Assembly (NCBI RefSeq): GCF_003369925.1
Contig: NZ_LARY01000001.1
Span: forward strand, 62,001-126,000
Origin: Listeria kieliensis
GTDB lineage: Bacteria > Bacillota > Bacilli > Lactobacillales > Listeriaceae
DNA length: 64,000 bases
Direction: 5' to 3'
The notes under the pieces were generated by a model. That model was not told the origin of the DNA and did not search any database. It saw only the letters and a list, made by a program, of their open reading frames with translations. The position numbers were made by a program, and so were the translations under genes. Positions 34,650 through 44,176 of this stretch are shown here, one piece after another; within the stretch, counting starts at the first letter, position 1; the number at the start of each line of letters is the position of its first letter.

Positions 34650-36018
34650 GCGTGAGTTTAATCATAAAGATAAACTCGTCAGGATTTTGCACAATTTGAT
34701 AGCGATAATCATATTTGGCGAGGATATTATCGACGACGAACAAGCCAAGACCGTGGCTAGGGAAGTTTTCGCTAGAATTTTGGGTGTGGAAAGGTCGGAC
34801 AATTTCTTTTACGTCTAGCTGAACGGGGCTGTTCATTTTGTTTTTGATATAAAAAATATTGCGGCTGGCCCGGTAGCCAATCTCGATGGTGGAGTCGCTC
34901 GGTGAGTATTTTAAAGCGTTGCTGATCAAATTGGAGCAGACTTTCTTGAGATGCTTATCTGGAATGTTGATCGTCATTTCGCGGTCTAATTTGCTCAAGT
35001 CCATCGTGATATTTTGATCCAAACTAATTGGTTCAAACCATTCCAGCGTGTTCTTGACCGTTTCAGTTAAGTCGGTTTTTCCTTCTGTAAATTCGATTTC
35101 AAGCCGCGAAGCATCCATAATTTCGTTAACAAGGCTAGTCATGTCATCCAGTTTTTTGATCGCCACTTGCATGTGATAGGGCTTATCGGCGTATTCGGGG
35201 AAATCATTTAGCATGCCTTCCAAGATGAGGCGGAGCGACATGATCGGCGTTTTAAGTTCGTGATTGCTCCCGCGAATGAAGTCAATCCGATCGGCTTGCT
35301 TTTTCTGTTCTTTTTGGTATTGAGATTCTAGATTGCGCGAAGCTTCGTCGAGTTTACGGAACATTTCTGAGATGTTTTCTTCGAGGACTTGAAATTCGGA
35401 AATTAACGTCCGTTTTTTGGATGGCTGATCGGGCGAAATGGTTTTGTAGGAGTCAATGAATGTGTTTAATTCGTTGAATTGTTTTCTTAAGTTTCTTGAG
35501 TAAATGACTGAAAGTACAAAGGAAACAAGCATGCCCAAAAGCAATCCGTAAAGAATAACTTCTTTTGATATGGCTAGTATGGCGTGAGGTGAAAGATCGT
35601 TGATGGTGGAAATGAAGATATGATAGGGTGACTCGATTTTTTCGTATTTTAAATAATCGGAGTTTAGCGAGTTAAAATAATTTTTGTAACTAGAAACAGT
35701 TAATTGATTGCCGCTTGCGTCTTTTTTGATGTTTAAATTAGTGTAATCAAGTTTGCCGTTTTTAAAAATAAAAATAATATAGTCCTGTTTAATCGACATA
35801 TTGTCAATATTTTTTGTGATATCTTGCTGTTTATAAATAGAAAAAATTTTTTCAGATTCTTTTTTGAAGGCTTCTTGCTGCTGTTTTTGAATGTTTGTGA
35901 CTAATAGTAGGGCTGTAATGAGAAAGAAAAGAAACAAAGTCAGGCCAATACTAATGAAGTTTGTGAACCAATTTCGATAAAATAAATTGAATGTTGTGCG
36001 ACGGTTAGTTCCGTTCAA
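34633..36018 (-). CDS. Sensor histidine kinase
   Basis: 461 residues. Membrane helices at about 20-42 and 150-172 flank an outer sensing domain of ~110 residues. The phospho-acceptor is H253 in NHELKTPI; NLISNALKYSP is the N box and GLGLFVVDN the G box. It overlaps the response-regulator gene by about 14 bases, so both are made together. The signal is unknown. It sits between the second LXG cassette and the Crp/Fnr-WxL block, so control of surface or secretion genes is possible. Confidence 0.9.
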   Translation of the reverse strand: MNGTNRRTTFNLFYRNWFTNFISIGLTLFLFFLITALLLVTNIQKQQQEAFKKESEKIFSIYKQQDITKNIDNMSIKQDYIIFIFKNGKLDYTNLNIKKDASGNQLTVSSYKNYFNSLNSDYLKYEKIESPYHIFISTINDLSPHAILAISKEVILYGLLLGMLVSFVLSVIYSRNLRKQFNELNTFIDSYKTISPDQPSKKRTLISEFQVLEENISEMFRKLDEASRNLESQYQKEQKKQADRIDFIRGSNHELKTPIMSLRLILEGMLNDFPEYADKPYHMQVAIKKLDDMTSLVNEIMDASRLEIEFTEGKTDLTETVKNTLEWFEPISLDQNITMDLSKLDREMTINIPDKHLKKVCSNLISNALKYSPSDSTIEIGYRASRNIFYIKNKMNSPVQLDVKEIVRPFHTQNSSENFPSHGLGLFVVDNILAKYDYRYQIVQNPDEFIFMIKLTQNNSF

Positions 36019-36667
36019 TACGATATCCCACCCCTTTAATCGTTGTAATTAGTTCTGGGAAAAGTTTTTTTCGGATATTTTTGATGTGCATATCAATTGT
36101 TCTTGTATCTCCTAAATACTGATAACCCCAAACAATATCTAGCAATTCTTCGCGTGTATAAATTTTCCCTTTTCCAAGTAGGAGAGTCTGAAGTAATTCG
36201 AATTCTTTAGCTGTTAAATCAACAAGCTTTCCTAGATAAAAAACTTCGTAGTTGTTAACGATCAAGCGAACATCTCTGTGGTCAATTTCTGTTAGGGTTT
36301 CTGTATAAGTACGCCTGATGACGGCTTCAATTTTATAAGCGAGTAAATTCATGGAAAAAGGTTTGCTGATGTAGTCATCAATTTTGTATTCGTAGACATT
36401 GATTTGGAATAGTTCATCGGTTAAAGCGCTGATGACAATAATTGGAATATCACTGTTTTCGCGGATTCGCTTGATCAGCTCTTCACCAGATATTCCGGGG
36501 AGCATCATGTCGGTTAGGACGACGTGAAACTCTTCGTTTTGGAATAACTCCCAAGCTTCTTCACCATTTTCTACTGCAACGATGTCGTAGCCCGCGCGAG
36601 TCATCGAAGCTTGAATGGCTGTGCAGATGTCAGCTTGATCTTCTACTACTAAGATTCGGTATTTCAA
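36005..36667 (-). CDS. OmpR-family response regulator
   Basis: 220 residues from a TTG at 36667, eight or so bases after GGAGGAGA; the upstream start at 36682 would place the ribosome site inside the gene. Phospho-acceptor D53 in VLTDMMLPG, Lys in YISKPF. The C-terminal winged helix has LTAKEFELLQTLL, REELLDIVWGYQYLGDTRTIDMH and TIKGVGYRIE. Partner of the kinase. Confidence 0.92.
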   Translation of the reverse strand: MKYRILVVEDQADICTAIQASMTRAGYDIVAVENGEEAWELFQNEEFHVVLTDMMLPGISGEELIKRIRENSDIPIIVISALTDELFQINVYEYKIDDYISKPFSMNLLAYKIEAVIRRTYTETLTEIDHRDVRLIVNNYEVFYLGKLVDLTAKEFELLQTLLLGKGKIYTREELLDIVWGYQYLGDTRTIDMHIKNIRKKLFPELITTIKGVGYRIERN

Positions 36668-36973
36668 AATTATCTCCTCCAAAAGGTTTATTTACAACAA
36701 TTGGAAAGTCCCCTTGTGCGCTTTTTTGTTTGTAAACGCTCTTCCACGCATAAAGATTATAACAGAGTGCTTTTAGTTAAGATAGACCTAAATGTGATAT
36801 TTTCTAGTACTCAAAAGAAACGCTAGTAAAAAATATATTTTTTTACAAAAATCACATATTAGCTTTATTTGAAAATCACAGGAATATGACACAATAAATC
36901 GTAATAATTAAGAGACAGATGAAGGAAAAGGATTAACTTTGGGATAAGTAGAGCAAGGCAGGTAAGTAAGAGA

Positions 36974-37588
36974 ATGAATAAATTTAAGAAGAAATTTTTT
37001 CCTTGTTTTATGAATCATCAAGATTTTTTGAATTATGCTGAACTAATTTATTTAGCGAAAAACCAAAAATTTATTCCGTATAAAGAAATGCTTTACTTGA
37101 TTGATGAGGGAACTCTTTTCTGGGAGATAGAGGTAAAAAAACATCATGCATTTATTGGTGAAGGCGATTATTTTGGTTTTCATTCTGAGGAAAAAAAGGT
37201 TTATAAGGCAGTGACAAATGCGGTGCTTTGGGCAATTCCACTTGAATTTGTAGACAAAAGTTGTTCGGCTAATATCTTAGCAAGGGTTTCCTGTCGAGAT
37301 ACGGAACGCTACAATAGATGGATCAGTTTAGCGAAGAAACAAGAAAGAGTAGCCCAGAAAGGTTTGTGGCAGTTGGTCATTAGGATGCAACAGACAAAAA
37401 AATCGATTGAAACAATAGATGAGCAAGCGTTTCTTAAATTATTTTGTGAAACTTCGCTTACAAATAAAGAAAAAGAAAAGTTTTTACTGTATTTAGTTAA
37501 TCAAAATATCGTTTTGAAAATGGAGCAAATCTACGTGTTGTCTTATGTGAATCTAAGCAGGCATGTAGAAGAAATATTAGGCATTTAA
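36974..37588 (+). CDS. Crp/Fnr-like regulator (Listeria type)
   Basis: 204 residues. The N-terminal part has a beta-rich cNMP-binding-like fold (IPYKEMLYLIDEGTLFWEI, IGEGDYFGFHSEEKK). The C-terminal half is helical with a weak helix-turn-helix. Such diverged Crp/Fnr relatives are numerous in Listeria. It lies 141 bases upstream of the WxL operon in the same direction, so it is the best candidate for its control. It lacks obvious cofactor cysteines beyond C84, C99 region residues. Confidence 0.7.
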   Translation: MNKFKKKFFPCFMNHQDFLNYAELIYLAKNQKFIPYKEMLYLIDEGTLFWEIEVKKHHAFIGEGDYFGFHSEEKKVYKAVTNAVLWAIPLEFVDKSCSANILARVSCRDTERYNRWISLAKKQERVAQKGLWQLVIRMQQTKKSIETIDEQAFLKLFCETSLTNKEKEKFLLYLVNQNIVLKMEQIYVLSYVNLSRHVEEILGI

Positions 37589-37729
37589 ATGCATATACTC
37601 ACTTGAAAGATATAAAAATTTACATTAACTACACATTGACCACACCTAAAAATTACACAAACATGCAAGAATAGAGTTCGCGGCAAAAAGAGCCGTACCG
37701 AATTCAGGAATGACTAAGGAGGTGCAAGA

Positions 37730-39697
37730 GTGAAACGAGCTTGGATGCTTTTTTTATTTGCTTTCGTAATCTGTATGGGAATGCCTGTTGTGTCTTACGC
37801 AAGTGGAGAAAGTACACCACCAGAGGGAATCAAACTGAAAGATGTTTTGAAGGTGCCGCAAGGGGCAAATAGTTCGGTGACTGAAGCGGAAAACCAAGAT
37901 ATTGCTGAAATTACGGCGAACAAGAAAAATCAAGTAGGAGCTATCTGGAATTTGGATGGCTACAAGATGGATCTCACGAAGAATTTTAAGATGTCAATGT
38001 ACCTGAATTTTGGAAACAAAGGGAAGCGAGCTGCGGATGGTGCTGCTTTTGTGATGCAAGCGGATCCGAATAAAAATGATGCTTTCCGAACGGGTGATAG
38101 CGCGCGGCTTGGAGTCTGGGATTCGCTTAGCTATAAGAAGTTCGGGCTTGCGATCAAGCATTCTTTTGCAGTGGAATTTGATACGCGTTATGATAGCAAG
38201 TTTGATAGCATGCTTGTGAAGGATCGTAATCACATCGCTTGGGGGTATCCGGATCAAGAGGAGACCTACAAGGATGAGTGGTCACTACTTGGTTCCAGTC
38301 GTTCACTTATTCACGGAGATCCCGTTTTTCCAAATGGGGATTATTTATCGGATGGAAAGTGGCATTTGTTTACGGTAAACTGGGATGCTAATTTGTCGCA
38401 GTTGACGTATAAATTTGATAACTTGCGCGATGTTCATGTGCCCATTGATGTATTAAAAACGTTTGGAACGCGGCAAGTTTATTGGGGCTTTACTGGCGCG
38501 ACGGGGACACAGTTTTCGGAAAGTAGAGCGATTTTCGAGGAACTGCCGGGGCGAATTGAAGGCGAAACGACGGAACGTGTTTTTGATACACGGTCGAAAA
38601 AACCAGTGGATGAAGGTGACGTTTATGCAGATGAAATGCTCACTTATGAAATTGATACGTCTTATTTTACAGGGCAAGATGACTGGAAAAATATTATTTT
38701 AAAGAAGAGGTTGAATGAGTTTGTCAGTCATGTGGCGGGCTCACTTCGGTTAGTTGGCGAGGACGGAGAAGAGACAAGTCTTGATGAAAGTTACTTTGAA
38801 GACAATCAGTTGCAAGTTCCACTCGGCGATTTGAAGCAAGACGGAACAAAGAAGAAAATTCGTTTTGAAGTCCGCTCTCATCAAGTTCCGGAAGACCACA
38901 CGGTGACGGAGGAAGCAACATCAGTTGGCGAAAACCTCATCACCCATTCTAGCCCAGTTACGTATACGATTAAAAGTAACGTGGCGCCTGTTGTGAAATT
39001 GCGGAATTCTGGCGGGATTGTGGATATTGAAAACTTAGGTGTTCAAAAGCCGCAAATTTTTGGCGGATGGACGGATCCGGACAGTGATTGGATCAATTTG
39101 TACTATAAAATTGATGACGGTGAGCTGCAAAAACTGGAACGGCAGGAAAATAATCCGAAGAATGTCAATCATAATTTTAGTATTGATCTGAATTCGGAAA
39201 ATTTGAAGCTGGGTGTTCATCAAATGATGGTTTATGCGGTGGATAAGGAAGGGGCAAAGTCGAATGTCGATAAGCTTGTCCTTGTTGTGCGTGGAACTTT
39301 GAAATTTGCGGAACTGCCGAACTTTAAATTTGAACTGAGTGAAATTCCGATGGATAAACCGACGATGATTCGTGCCAAGTTTGCGGAAAAGATGGCGATT
39401 TTGGATACACGCGGGGAAGGTAGCGGCTGGAATTTAAAAGCACGCTTGAAGGAACCGCTAGCTTCGAAGGAAGGTCATCAGATTGATCAGTTTTATTATT
39501 TAGATGAAACGGGTGTAGCCCATCAGTTGGAACAGGATAATTTGATTCAAATTCGCTCGGGGAAAACGGCGGATAGTCCGCTCCAAAGTCTGGAGTGGGG
39601 TGAAAAAGCAGGGCTTGGTATTGAACTTAGTCCAGCAAATTATAGTGGAGAATACAGCGGAACGGTTGAGTGGGTACTTGAAGACACCCCGGCATAA
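37730..39697 (+). CDS. WxL-type surface protein with L-type lectin domain
   Basis: 655 residues, GTG start behind a perfect AAGGAGGTG. Signal peptide ~1-25 (ends VVSYASG). Residues ~30-275 form an L-type (legume-like) lectin domain (DGAAFVMQADPN, FAVEFDTRYDS, DGKWHLFTVNWD). A middle region of beta domains (about 290-530) leads to the C-terminal WxL domain, with GSGWNLKARL and YSGTVEWVL as the paired WxL motifs. It attaches non-covalently to peptidoglycan. First of a three-gene WxL operon. Confidence 0.88.
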   Translation: MKRAWMLFLFAFVICMGMPVVSYASGESTPPEGIKLKDVLKVPQGANSSVTEAENQDIAEITANKKNQVGAIWNLDGYKMDLTKNFKMSMYLNFGNKGKRAADGAAFVMQADPNKNDAFRTGDSARLGVWDSLSYKKFGLAIKHSFAVEFDTRYDSKFDSMLVKDRNHIAWGYPDQEETYKDEWSLLGSSRSLIHGDPVFPNGDYLSDGKWHLFTVNWDANLSQLTYKFDNLRDVHVPIDVLKTFGTRQVYWGFTGATGTQFSESRAIFEELPGRIEGETTERVFDTRSKKPVDEGDVYADEMLTYEIDTSYFTGQDDWKNIILKKRLNEFVSHVAGSLRLVGEDGEETSLDESYFEDNQLQVPLGDLKQDGTKKKIRFEVRSHQVPEDHTVTEEATSVGENLITHSSPVTYTIKSNVAPVVKLRNSGGIVDIENLGVQKPQIFGGWTDPDSDWINLYYKIDDGELQKLERQENNPKNVNHNFSIDLNSENLKLGVHQMMVYAVDKEGAKSNVDKLVLVVRGTLKFAELPNFKFELSEIPMDKPTMIRAKFAEKMAILDTRGEGSGWNLKARLKEPLASKEGHQIDQFYYLDETGVAHQLEQDNLIQIRSGKTADSPLQSLEWGEKAGLGIELSPANYSGEYSGTVEWVLEDTPA

Positions 39698-39733
39698 CTT
39701 GCTGTGAAAATAAAAGGAAAAGAGGAAATTAAT

Positions 39734-40396
39734 ATGAAAAAAGAAAAATTAGTAGTGGCCATTCTTGGCGGAGTAGCGGTGCTTTCACTTGGTGCACAAA
39801 CGAGTATAGCGGCTGGAGATGCAGCAACATCACAAGTACAGATCAAACTTCAACCAGGTAATGCCAATAAGCCAGTAGATCCAGTTGTTCCGAATGAAGA
39901 CCCAAATGATCACACGGGGGAAACAGGGAATGTGGGCTTACTCACAATTGATAAGGTGACGCCGTTTGAATTTGGTGAGCACGAATTGACGGAAGACGCG
40001 GAAACTTTTTCGATCACGGCTAAAAATCCAAATATCCAGGTTTCGGACCGTCGTGGTGAGGGGCAAGGATGGGCACTTCAAGTAGGGCTTTCTGCGTTCT
40101 TGGATGCGAAAGACACGGATAAGGTATTAAAAGGTGCGGAGCTTGTGATTCCAGATGGGCATTTGCAAACGACTGCTGGGAATGTTTCGAAAAAGCCAGA
40201 AGAATTTGCGGTGAAACTGGAAGCGGACGGAAAAGGTATGGCTACTTTGATGCAAGCGGACAAGGATTCTGGGATGGGTTCTTGGGCAGATGTATTAGAT
40301 GGCAAAGACATTAAACTTTTAGTGCCTGCTGGCAATTATTCTGGTGAATATAGCGCGACTTTAAACTGGAGCTTGGTTGACGCGCCAACAAAATAA
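39734..40396 (+). CDS. WxL domain surface protein
   Basis: 220 residues from ATG 39734 (AAAAGAGGAAA upstream; the 39704 start would extend a signal peptide with charged residues). Signal peptide ~1-27 (ends TSIAAGD). A Pro/Asn-rich linker (PGNANKPVDPVVPNEDP) precedes the WxL domain: GQGWALQVGL and ATLNWSL are the paired motifs. Binds peptidoglycan and probably the neighbouring WxL proteins. Confidence 0.92.
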   Translation: MKKEKLVVAILGGVAVLSLGAQTSIAAGDAATSQVQIKLQPGNANKPVDPVVPNEDPNDHTGETGNVGLLTIDKVTPFEFGEHELTEDAETFSITAKNPNIQVSDRRGEGQGWALQVGLSAFLDAKDTDKVLKGAELVIPDGHLQTTAGNVSKKPEEFAVKLEADGKGMATLMQADKDSGMGSWADVLDGKDIKLLVPAGNYSGEYSATLNWSLVDAPTK

Positions 40397-40407
40397 GTCA
40401 AACAAAT

Positions 40408-40448
40408 TCAAATGGCAATTAGTCTCTTTTAGATTAATTGCCATTTGA
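40408..40448 (+). terminator. Strong hairpin between WxL genes (partial terminator)
   Basis: CAAATGGCAATTAGTC pairs with a GATTAATTGCCATTTG arm. No long T tract follows (GAAGTAG), so it may be an RNA-stability or partial-termination element lowering expression of the next gene. Confidence 0.6.
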
Positions 40449-40466
40449 AGTAGAAAGGAAATGAGG

Positions 40467-41489
40467 ATGGGTATAAATCGGGTTTTAAGTGGTGTGTTCA
40501 TTGGGATCGGGACTTTTTTAGGGCTGATGGTACATGCAGAGGCAAGCCATATGAATTATAGTGTCCAAGCGAATATCCCTGCTAATCAACTGGATAAAAC
40601 GAAAACATACTTTGATTTGCGGATGAAGCCGGGAGAAAAGCAAACAATTTCGCTAACGCTTAAAAATAAGGCAGGGGAAGCGACAACGATTTTGGTCGAG
40701 CCGAACCGGGCGACGACGAATCGGAATGGCGTGATCGATTACGGGGCATCAAATGACAAGCCGGACAATTCACTCGAGGTAAACTTTGAACAATTGATTT
40801 CTAGCAAAAAAGAAGTGAAGCTAGCGCGAGGCGAGGAGAAAAAGGTGGATTTCACGCTTCAAATGCCAGCGCGGCCGTTTTCTGGAATGGTTTTGGGCGG
40901 GTTTTATGTGCACGAAAAAGAGGCGAATCCAGATACGTCGGAAGCGAAAAAAGTTCAAGTGAAAAATGATTTTTCCTACGTGATCGGGGTGAAATTAACG
41001 GAATCGGATGAGCCGATGGCACCAGATTTGCGATTAAATGAAGTGAAGCCGGGACTCGAGAATTATCAGACGATGGTTTCGGCGAACATTCAAAACACTG
41101 CGCCGACGATTCTTTCGGATTTGCATGTAGAGGCGGAGGTTTTAAAGCGCGGAGAAGAACGTGTACTTCATCGTGTGAGTCGTGATAATCAAGTGATGGC
41201 ACCAAATTCCAATTATAATTTTACGATTCCGTGGGATAATGAAAAACTTACACCTGGGAAATACTTACTAAGACTGAAGGCGCGCGACGGGGCAGGGCAC
41301 AAGTGGGATTTTCGGAAGGGTTTTGTGATTCACGAGAAAGATGAAGATTTTAACAAAGAGGCCCTTTTACTTCCAAAAGAGCAACATTCCATTTTAAAAA
41401 GCAGCTTGATTGTTGCAGGTGGGCTTGTTGCTATGGTCGGAATCCTCATGTTTTTCGTCATCAGAAGCCGGAAGCGAAACAAAAGTTGA
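40467..41489 (+). CDS. WxL-interacting DUF916/DUF3324 membrane protein
   Basis: 340 residues; ATG 40467 preferred because AAAGGA is at the right distance (40461 is possible). Signal peptide ~1-28. DUF916 part: NYSVQANIPANQLDKTKTYF and MKPGEKQTISLTLKN. DUF3324 part: LNEVKPGLENYQTMVSANI and FTIPWDNEKLTPGKYLL. C-terminal membrane helix (LIVAGGLVAMVGILMFFVI) with a basic tail. Such proteins anchor WxL proteins and peptidoglycan at the membrane. Confidence 0.92.
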   Translation: MGINRVLSGVFIGIGTFLGLMVHAEASHMNYSVQANIPANQLDKTKTYFDLRMKPGEKQTISLTLKNKAGEATTILVEPNRATTNRNGVIDYGASNDKPDNSLEVNFEQLISSKKEVKLARGEEKKVDFTLQMPARPFSGMVLGGFYVHEKEANPDTSEAKKVQVKNDFSYVIGVKLTESDEPMAPDLRLNEVKPGLENYQTMVSANIQNTAPTILSDLHVEAEVLKRGEERVLHRVSRDNQVMAPNSNYNFTIPWDNEKLTPGKYLLRLKARDGAGHKWDFRKGFVIHEKDEDFNKEALLLPKEQHSILKSSLIVAGGLVAMVGILMFFVIRSRKRNKS

Positions 41490-41498
41490 TAGTTGGTA

Positions 41499-41544
41499 AA
41501 AAACAGAAATCCGGAAGTAAAATACTTCCGGATTTCTGTTTTTT
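41499..41544 (+). terminator. Terminator of the WxL operon
   Basis: AAACAGAAATCCGGAAGTA and TACTTCCGGATTTCTGTTT arms with T run. Confidence 0.88.
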
Positions 41545-41556
41545 AGTTGCATATAC

Positions 41557-42357
41557 TTAAGAACTTTTGAGTTCTTTTATCCAAGTATTACGTTTGCTCC
41601 ACAGGTACAATTTTACGTTAGCAGGAGAAGCTTCATTGCTTGAAAAATTTGTGATAGAATTAGCAAAAATTTTACTTACTTTGTTTGCTTCGTCATCTGC
41701 GATGATAATTTTGTCGATTTTTCTTGAGCTATCATCTAGATCAATAAACGAAAATAACGGTTCCATATAAGCTTCTGATCTCGGATTGGCTACAGCTTTG
41801 ATTAGCTTTTGATTGGAATTTTTGGTCATCCCAATTGAAAAATCAAAAGAAAGGGTATTCCCCGTTTTTCCAATAAATTGGGCATTAGGTGTAATGCTTA
41901 ATTCATTGTCAAGTAAAAATTCTTGTAGATCCTCAGAAAAGAAATTGGTTATCCTATTCCTCGTTGTGAGGAGCATATCATTAATCCGAATAATACATTG
42001 AATCAACATATGCTGTTTCGCTGGATAACTTGAGATATTATCAAATTTAACAAATAACTCGTAAGTTTTAGAATCAAAACTGACTCCAAATGTTCTTAAA
42101 GTTTTGTTAAAAAAATCTCGGCGCTTTCCTTGCTTGAAGATATCTACTCCCATTGAGTCCAGTTCGTCAACAGCATAGCCATCATCTGAAAGAATGTAAT
42201 GAGCAGATTTTTGTTCAAGAAATAGATTGATATAATCATTGCTAGGATCTACAAAAGGTGTTTCGATCTTGATAAAATCTTGATCTGTTTCAAAATTAAT
42301 TTTTTTCATAGACCAGTCTAAGTATTCTTTTTTTAGTTTTTTCTTTAAATCAATCAT
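41557..42357 (-). CDS. DUF1828/DUF1829 protein (third gene of a nuclease operon)
   Basis: 266 residues from ATG 42357, since AAAGGAGG lies just before it; an upstream ATG at 42378 is part of the ribosome-site region. The N-terminal ~100 residues match DUF1828 (IKIETPFVDPSNDYINLFLE, YILSDDGYAVDELDSMG), the rest DUF1829. No catalytic motif is certain. It follows the 42382 gene by about 25 bases and the nuclease-like gene is first. DUF1828 proteins are often seen near restriction and phage-defence genes. Confidence 0.75.
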   Translation of the reverse strand: MIDLKKKLKKEYLDWSMKKINFETDQDFIKIETPFVDPSNDYINLFLEQKSAHYILSDDGYAVDELDSMGVDIFKQGKRRDFFNKTLRTFGVSFDSKTYELFVKFDNISSYPAKQHMLIQCIIRINDMLLTTRNRITNFFSEDLQEFLLDNELSITPNAQFIGKTGNTLSFDFSIGMTKNSNQKLIKAVANPRSEAYMEPLFSFIDLDDSSRKIDKIIIADDEANKVSKIFANSITNFSSNEASPANVKLYLWSKRNTWIKELKSS

Positions 42358-42381
42358 AAAGCATCTGCCTCCTTTCATTCA

Positions 42382-42870
42382 TTACAGGATAGTCGTATTG
42401 ACATAGATTTCAAATTCATCCAACTGAGCAACATTGATACGCTCTAAAAACCTGCGGAAAACAATCGCAATGTCTTCCAGCTCTTCGGATGTCAAATACA
42501 TTTTAGCATAGTTTTCATTTAAAGGGTATGCAATGCTATCGCCATAATTTTCATCAGCTATATGAATATGCGGGCAAGGGATTACTTGATTAGCATACTC
42601 AAAATCCCCATTTGGATTTTCGTGAGCAGGACCACATAAATCAAGCCGAATCAGTTTTATATCGCGGTGCAAGTCTTCCCTTAATTGAAAAGTACATTTT
42701 GGAGCTTTCCGGCCTGCGCGATTTAAATCCACCGTAAAAGTCGTTAAATTGCTCCTTAATTTTAGTGAAGATTTATTCCCGTTATCAGGTAACCAAAGTT
42801 TTTTAAGAAATGAATCGTTCATGCGTTTTAAACTAGAAATTAAGTTTCGGATTTCCTCATTTGTTAGCAT
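42382..42870 (-). CDS. DUF6978-like protein (second gene of a nuclease operon)
   Basis: 162 residues from ATG 42870 (a GTG at 42879 is possible). Soluble. Contains TFTVDLNRAGRKAPKCTFQL, a HENPNGD loop and CPHIHIADENYGD. The HIH plus acidic residues could bind metal, but this is a guess. Its conserved partner in such operons is the DUF1828 gene downstream. Confidence 0.6.
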   Translation of the reverse strand: MLTNEEIRNLISSLKRMNDSFLKKLWLPDNGNKSSLKLRSNLTTFTVDLNRAGRKAPKCTFQLREDLHRDIKLIRLDLCGPAHENPNGDFEYANQVIPCPHIHIADENYGDSIAYPLNENYAKMYLTSEELEDIAIVFRRFLERINVAQLDEFEIYVNTTIL

Positions 42871-42904
42871 AAATATCACTCTAATATAGTTATTCTAGGT
42901 GAGA

Positions 42905-43975
42905 CTATAAAAACTTTTCAGTGATTGGAACAATTTGCTCTTTGTAATTAAAAATATCAGTTACAGTAAAAATTTCAATTTCCGTTTTTGCGTCATCATT
43001 TAAGATGATATATTTTCGTGAGTGATTGATGTAAAGTCGAAGAATCCATTTACGAATGTTATCATCCACAATAATATTAAAATAAGACCGATTATCACGA
43101 TAAAAAATTCGATTTAAATCAATTGTATCTTTTAAAATAAGTTTAGTCGTTGCGAAGGCTTCGATTTCTTCTTCTGTGGTGATAATTTTTGATTCGTTCT
43201 CCGCCGCTTGTTTCTCTTCTTCCTCTTCATTAGTAGTTGAACTGACTGATGAATTAAGTGCGGCCGTTAGCTTACTATTAACTTGTTCTGCGATAAATTG
43301 TCTAAAACCACGTTTAACAACCGGCGTAAATTTATCAATGACTTCTTTACGCTTCACACCATCATAGATTTTAGCGATGATAAATTTAACAAATTCCTCA
43401 CTAGGATCATTAAGCTGTGTGGTTAAAAATTCTTTTATATAACCCAAATATTTTAAATCAGAAGCCGCCTTTGAAATGTTAACCAAATCGAAATTTTCTT
43501 TATGGAATTTAAAAATTTCAGTGGCTTGACCGTCTTTTAATTCAGTGATGAAAAATGAAAAGAAGGGAGATCTATCCATCTTATTAGGCTCATCTAAATC
43601 AGTGTAAAAGCGGTATTCATTGCCGTTCGTTAAAATGCCTATTTTCGCCGTAGTTGTTCCAAAATAACGGAATAATTGCGAATCGTGTTTATGTAATTTT
43701 TCAGCAACAGATTTTGCTTCAATTAAAATTAGCGGTTTCCTATCTTCCAAAATCGCGTAATCTACTTTTTCTCCTTTTTTTATGCCAACATCAGCGATAA
43801 ATTCGGGAGAGAATTCTAACGGATTAAAAACATCATAACCAAGAACTTGAAAGAAAGGCATGATAAGAGAAGTTTTTGTGGCTTCTTCCGTTGTAATGCT
43901 GTCTTTTAACTGAGTAACACGTTCACTAATCGTTTTTAAAGCTGTTGAAAATTGTTCGAGTTCCAATTTGTTCAT
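42905..43975 (-). CDS. PD-(D/E)XK nuclease-like protein (type I restriction R N-terminal family)
   Basis: 356 residues. ATG 43975 touches the AGGAG; a TTG three codons in (43966) has better spacing. Residues ~25-100 resemble HsdR N-terminal domains: LIMPFFQVLGYDVFNPLEFS, then D72 in KVDYAIL and E86-x-K88 in LIEAKS, the PD-(D/E)XK centre. The rest has a helical region (about 180-250), a Glu-rich linker with EEEEEKQAAE, and a C-terminal beta domain (RDNRSYFNIIVDD). No helicase domain and no methylase or specificity gene beside it. Leads a three-gene operon. Confidence 0.78.
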   Translation of the reverse strand: MNKLELEQFSTALKTISERVTQLKDSITTEEATKTSLIMPFFQVLGYDVFNPLEFSPEFIADVGIKKGEKVDYAILEDRKPLILIEAKSVAEKLHKHDSQLFRYFGTTTAKIGILTNGNEYRFYTDLDEPNKMDRSPFFSFFITELKDGQATEIFKFHKENFDLVNISKAASDLKYLGYIKEFLTTQLNDPSEEFVKFIIAKIYDGVKRKEVIDKFTPVVKRGFRQFIAEQVNSKLTAALNSSVSSTTNEEEEEKQAAENESKIITTEEEIEAFATTKLILKDTIDLNRIFYRDNRSYFNIIVDDNIRKWILRLYINHSRKYIILNDDAKTEIEIFTVTDIFNYKEQIVPITEKFL

Positions 43976-44127
43976 CTCCTATATCTGTTTTTTGTTTGTT
44001 GTATTAAAACTTGGAAACACAGGACTTACCGCTTTATTAGATTGAAAACTTAGTTCATCTATATCAAATTTACCAAAATGCTATAAGTGTTGCAATTTTT
44101 TGCCATTTTATACGTTGCCATCTTTAT

Positions 44128-44164
44128 AAAAACAGGAACTGCCAACGCAGTTCCTGCTTTTTTA
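44128..44164. terminator. Bidirectional terminator after the permease gene
   Basis: AACAGGAACTGC and GCAGTTCCTGCTT arms with A and T runs. It lies just past the permease stop on the minus strand. Confidence 0.8.
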
Positions 44165-44176
44165 GGATATTTATTC

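Noticed and set aside
42905-43975. Complete type I restriction R subunit
   Set aside because: No DEAD-box helicase motifs and only 356 residues; only the N-terminal nuclease type is present.
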